DNA from: Vanilla planifolia
Lineage: Eukaryota; Streptophyta; Magnoliopsida; Asparagales; Orchidaceae
Assembly (NCBI GenBank): GCA_023846275.1
Contig: CM043878.1
Coordinates: forward strand, 10,671,501-10,735,500
DNA length: 64,000 bases
Reading direction: 5' to 3'
The notes under the pieces were generated by a model, which did not search any database, was not told where the DNA came from, and was given only the letters and a program-made list of their open reading frames with translations. The position numbers were made by a program, and so were the translations under genes. Shown here in pieces: positions 59,863 through 64,000 of the stretch; position 1 is the first letter of the stretch; each line of letters starts with the position of its first letter.

Positions 59863-62605
59863 ACAATATAAAACACCTATTTCAATATCAATAGGTCTTT
59901 TTCTTTAACCACAGGTCTATTATGAATTTCCTCAATTTTCCTTCTTTTCGAATAATTCTTTAAATACTAATCAGATGACTAAGCAAACTATGTGATCAAT
60001 GGATTGAAAGATTGATCCAAATTGTCATCAATTTCACAACTTATCATATTCAATTGGATAGTTTGAACAAGCTACAAAGAGCTTTAGGAGCTTAACACTA
60101 GTAATTATAATGGAAAATGTTATCTAGAACTCATTATACTAGGTTCTAAATACTAAAACTTAAAATTTCTCATGTTTCAATAGTCAACGAAATTAAAAAC
60201 CCAATCAATCATATTTAAATAAAAAACAGAACTAGTTTTACAAGATTTTTTCCATTTTTGTTTCTGACATTTAGATACTCTGACCAATAGCTCATTCTCT
60301 TAATTCCTCTTTGAATCCAACTCCTCCTTGATCACCTCTCCCACTAATACAATTCATGCAGCAAGCCCCTTTCTCCCTCCTAATATCTCTCTAAATTTTA
60401 CCACTCGATGACTAAGCAATGGGCTATAGTTATATCATCTTATACTAGTTTTAAAACATTAACTTTAACCTTTTATTGACTATTTAAATAGACTCTAATT
60501 TCAATAAAACAACTACCATCAAATTTGTTTCATTGTGATTTATTTAAAATATTTTTATATTAAATCTAAACTTTTCTAAATTTCACTAAAAATTTTAGCA
60601 CATACTTGCAACCTACACCCAAAAAACTCATACTTAACACATTACTTACTAATAAATAATATACTATAGTAAGCAAATTTCCGATTGTCACATCTAATGC
60701 TAGCAGACAATGAAAATGATGACACCATTACACTATGACGGAATTCCCATCCTTAAGTTGAGATGATATGGAAAGATGCAACTTTGATTATTTAAGAAAC
60801 AGGACTCATAAGTAAGCCACAAGAAAGATAATGAAAGAAAAAGTTTTAACTTCGAGCATAACTATGACATTTGTTATTTTCTTGAAGGTAGGACTTTTCG
60901 AGTGGCTAACTTGTCTTGGTTTCAATGAATTACTTCCTATGGAACAATTTTCTAAGCTAATGGTTTCTTTCACAACTACATTAGTGGATTTCATTCTTAT
61001 CAGCTTCAACTCTTAACAAACTATAGCACCACTCAACCCATCCTTCACAATCCCATTTGCTATGTATAGTTGTAATCATATGGTACGCTTGCATATCGTT
61101 AACATAGCATATGTTGTTCTTTCATAATTACTACCACTTAACTTTGCTTATCATTGTCATGAAATTGTAATGCTATGAAATATTAAATCAATTCAATTTG
61201 CATACTATGTTTGTGTAGGTACAACTCATATTATAAACAATTTTCAAGTAAGGTGCCAGTATCAAATGGGAATGACGAGTGTGAAAGAATAAATAATTAT
61301 ACATGTACATGTAGCATAATTTTTTATTCTAGACAAGTGAGTGTGGATAGTGATTCTTAGTGTATTAATAATGTAAGGTTGTAGTTTCTCTTAGTTTTTG
61401 TAATCCCATGCTTAAGTATGGATTATTTATGCATGGATACGTTTAATGAAATACATTTTATGAGAAAATTATGTCCTAATAAAGAATAAAATAGAAAAGA
61501 AAAGAAAGAAAAGGTATAGAGCACTACTTGTGTTTCAATTTAATTAAGGCATAGACAAAATCGTTCATAGCTTGCTGCCTAAATCCTCCATCTAGTTGTA
61601 CTAATGGAAGCTAGGCCATGAAATATGCACATGAAGATAGAAAGCCTAAAAATTATGCAACCATGTATTTTTCAAAGCAAAGTCAGTAAGGCTCATTGCC
61701 ATAATATCACAATAAAACAAAACATGACACTTCCCATATGTAAAAGTCTCCACATCTTTGTGTGATCTCTTAAATAAATCCATCATGAAAATCAATGGCC
61801 AAGGGTAATGGATGGAATAAGGGTTGAAGTAAATCAGGAAAAGCATTCAATGAAATCATGTTAACCATGCCATTAATACAAATTAGAACCCAAAGTTTAT
61901 GCTCAGGAGTATAAAAGTATCAAAAAGCTCAACATGATTACCATCACGAATAGAGTCATGAATAGAGAATCACACATCAAAAAAAAAGAATTTGAAATTA
62001 AGAAGAAATTGCAAAATTTATTTCCTCTCAGTAACATGAATTATACCCAAATAATTCTTCAAGATTGAGTACTCTTCAATGGGAAATCCAAACGTCATTC
62101 TATATAGGTTCAATGGCTTTAAAGAAACCACGAGATAGGTGGGTCATAGATGTTTTGATGGTTAAAACAGACCTTAACCAAAAAATTAGAATTATCAAAC
62201 TTGAAGTATAATCCAAACTTTAACTATACATACCGTACAAAGTAGCTACACATTATAGTCAACAAAAGTTGATGCTCTACATGATCCTTAAGAACCTCAA
62301 TCTTCTATAGGATGTAAATAGTTGAAGGTTAGCAAGATCCCACAACTCCTAAAATAGTGAATTACAAGTGCCACAAACTGAAAACGGCAAAAACCAAGAA
62401 GCCACTCTGCTGTTTGTTATGTAGGAAAGCATGTGATTGCCTTTTGCAGCCCACGGAGATCCCAAAAACTCTACAAACGACATCTAAGTTGCTGGAGATA
62501 ATGTAAATAGCAACATACTAAAGCCAACAGTGATCTTTCATAAAGAGTGAGCCATATAGTGAAGGGAATGAAGTTCTAAAGCAAGAATCATGCATAGCTT
62601 AAGAT
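59863..62605. other. AT-rich DNA, no gene seen
   Basis: Only short open frames. A minus reading near 61850-61700 (AFPDLLQPLFHPLPLAIDFH) and another near 62490-62400 (VFGISVGCKRQSHAF) look faintly protein-like, but stops follow and no family is recognised; old element scraps are the likeliest source. Confidence 0.35.
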
Positions 62606-62809
62606 TTACAATGTTATTTGCTCTAATACTAATCTATCTTGGTATGGCTCGGAATGCCTGAAGCCCCAAGTTTTGAGGCCACTCAGAGGTTTAATGGTGG
62701 AAGCTGGGGCTAAAGAGGTGGAATATGCTGTTGATAAAAGTTTAACAACAAAACAGAAATCTGGGATGAGATTTAATCTAAAATATCTCATGGATATAAA
62801 TTGGATCAT
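62606..62809 (-). other. Exon-like GC-richer block, unrecognised
   Basis: The minus frame includes LSTAYSTSLAPASTIKPLSG, then LKTWGFRHSEPYQD. A possible acceptor (tatcaacag) precedes AYSTS. The S/T/A/P-rich start resembles part of a plastid transit peptide, so it could be an upstream exon of the LPA3-like gene 11.5 kb away, but no start codon or suitable donor in phase was established. Chance or an element relic is equally possible. Confidence 0.2.
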
Positions 62810-64000
62810 TGTAAATTTTGAATATCAAAGCTATAGAGAATGAAGAGATTTATCAATGCTTTAGTTTCATCTTATTCTTAAATCAATGGATGGAACAAAA
62901 TGATCAAATAATAAGCTCATGCAAAAAACAACCCAACAAGGTTCATTACAGAATTCAAGCAGCTCGAAACACTGTTTAAAGATCACATGAAAAAAAATGT
63001 AAACATAAAAGTTGTAGGAAACACAAATAACAATCCAGAGAGTTTGAAGCACAAACAATTTGCAAAAACTCAAAAGTTCAAGATCCAATTTGTAGTGCTA
63101 AACCCCAAATTGAAAAGGTCCTACAATCAAATTGGTAGCAAACCCAAATTCTTGCATCCTTGTCAATCAAGACGGTTTGAAAAATCGCTAGAACTTGCAG
63201 TGGAAATAACTTGAAGAAATTCAATATGCAATTGTATTTCAAAAATTAATGAAAAAAATAGCATAAAAAATGAAAAAAGCTCAAAGGAAAGGCTTCTGAT
63301 AATGGGTCTCTAATCTTGAGATCATCTCAAAAAATTTATAAAATTGATGAAAAGGCCTAAAGAAGCCTCTAAATAATATGTTCTCTAGTCTAATTTTTTC
63401 GAGGTATTGGCCTCGTTCTAAGCAAACCATTGGACATTGCCAAAGAGCTCGAACTTCATGAAACTCCCAAGCATCTCCTTAACAAATCACTAAGCAAAAG
63501 TTGCAAGCAATTTCTTGACCTAGCTTTCCACGAATCTCCTTTGCCAGCAACTCTCAGAGATCTTCATTTTCTTTCTTGATCTACTCCTTTATTATGTTTA
63601 GACAAAGTTTGACGAACTTATCTTCCTCTTTTTTTTTCAAATTAGAAGATATCCTTGTCTTGAGTTTTTATTCCCTCAAAGAAGGCCTCGATTTGAGCCT
63701 TGAATTCCTTGCTCTCAACTATCAATATCTTAATCCAAAATTTGTAAGAATCCTTGTCAAGGGCCAAAGTTTAGATCGTGGCAACATCTTTTGTTCCTAA
63801 CTAAATTAAACCATCACACTTATATTTTACAAGTTTTGATTGAGATAGCCTAGTCGTAAAATAAAATATGAGACACAAAATTTAATAATATTGAAAAACG
63901 TACCCTATACAAGTTCTTGGCCAACTTCCAAAGGAGCTAAACCGTTCCTATATCTTGATCAGTTGTGTTCAAATAGCATTTATGTGAGCCCAAGTTCTTA
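62810..64000. other. Right end of window, no gene assigned
   Basis: AT-rich. On the minus strand about 63765-63650 reads ALDKDSYKFWIKILIVESKE, then FKAQIEAFFEGIKTQDKDIF before a stop, a lysine/glutamate-rich stretch that looks protein-like but matches nothing I know. A plus-strand frame over the same bases is F/L/S-rich noise. Confidence 0.3.

Noticed and set aside
60720..60750. Missing LPA3-like exon ending ggaattcc before gtcatag
   Set aside because: The upstream reading in the needed phase (HLNLRMGIP) does not resemble the family and the donor is poor.

Overview
The window is nuclear DNA from a flowering plant. It is AT-rich, has long spliced introns with GT..AG borders, and holds a mitochondrial-type pentatricopeptide (PPR) gene, a DAD1 gene, a chloroplast DUF1995 gene and decayed Ty3/gypsy retrotransposon pieces. 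The DAD1 C-terminus (DLPPERAF...VIMNFLG) reads more like the monocot form than the Arabidopsis form as I remember them, so a monocot with long introns is a weak guess; no species is named.

Layout. (1) 1-9.1 kb: AT-rich sequence with a GC-richer island at about 780-970 carrying a telo-box and a strong splice donor (a candidate 5' exon), a second exon-like block at 1467-1597, and a pair of inverted arms at 4335-4500 and 6751-6920. (2) 9165-15149, plus strand: a complete five-exon DAD1 gene of 115 codons whose second intron is 5.4 kb. It is only visible when spliced. (3) 16687-19719, plus strand: an intronless P-class PPR gene of 1010 codons with about 23 repeats, an overlapping upstream ORF, and possible spliced 3' UTR exons to about 21.7 kb. 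(4) 22.1-27 kb: a 46-bp minisatellite, then a decayed minus-strand Ty3/gypsy pol region (RT, RT-RH linker and integrase recognisable in pieces). (5) 27419-51128, minus strand: eleven exons of a DUF1995 protein of the LPA3 type (277 codons seen), spread over 23.7 kb because of introns of 9.6, 5.1, 4.2 and 2.4 kb. The 5' end was not found. Its introns hold a nearly perfect 3 x 355-bp tandem array, a 5 x 44-bp minisatellite and a gypsy gag fragment. (6) 51.1-64 kb: no recognised gene, only local duplications and a few exon-like scraps.

The three genes are unrelated in function: N-glycosylation in the ER (DAD1), organelle RNA processing (PPR) and, by family, photosystem II assembly in the chloroplast (LPA3-like). 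They are ordinary single plant genes, not a cluster. The two split genes were assembled by hand from exon phases and splice signals; every internal junction keeps frame. No new multi-gene system was found. The most unusual features are the recent 355-bp triplication inside an intron, a 69-nt stop-free intron that could be retained, and the size of the LPA3-like gene.
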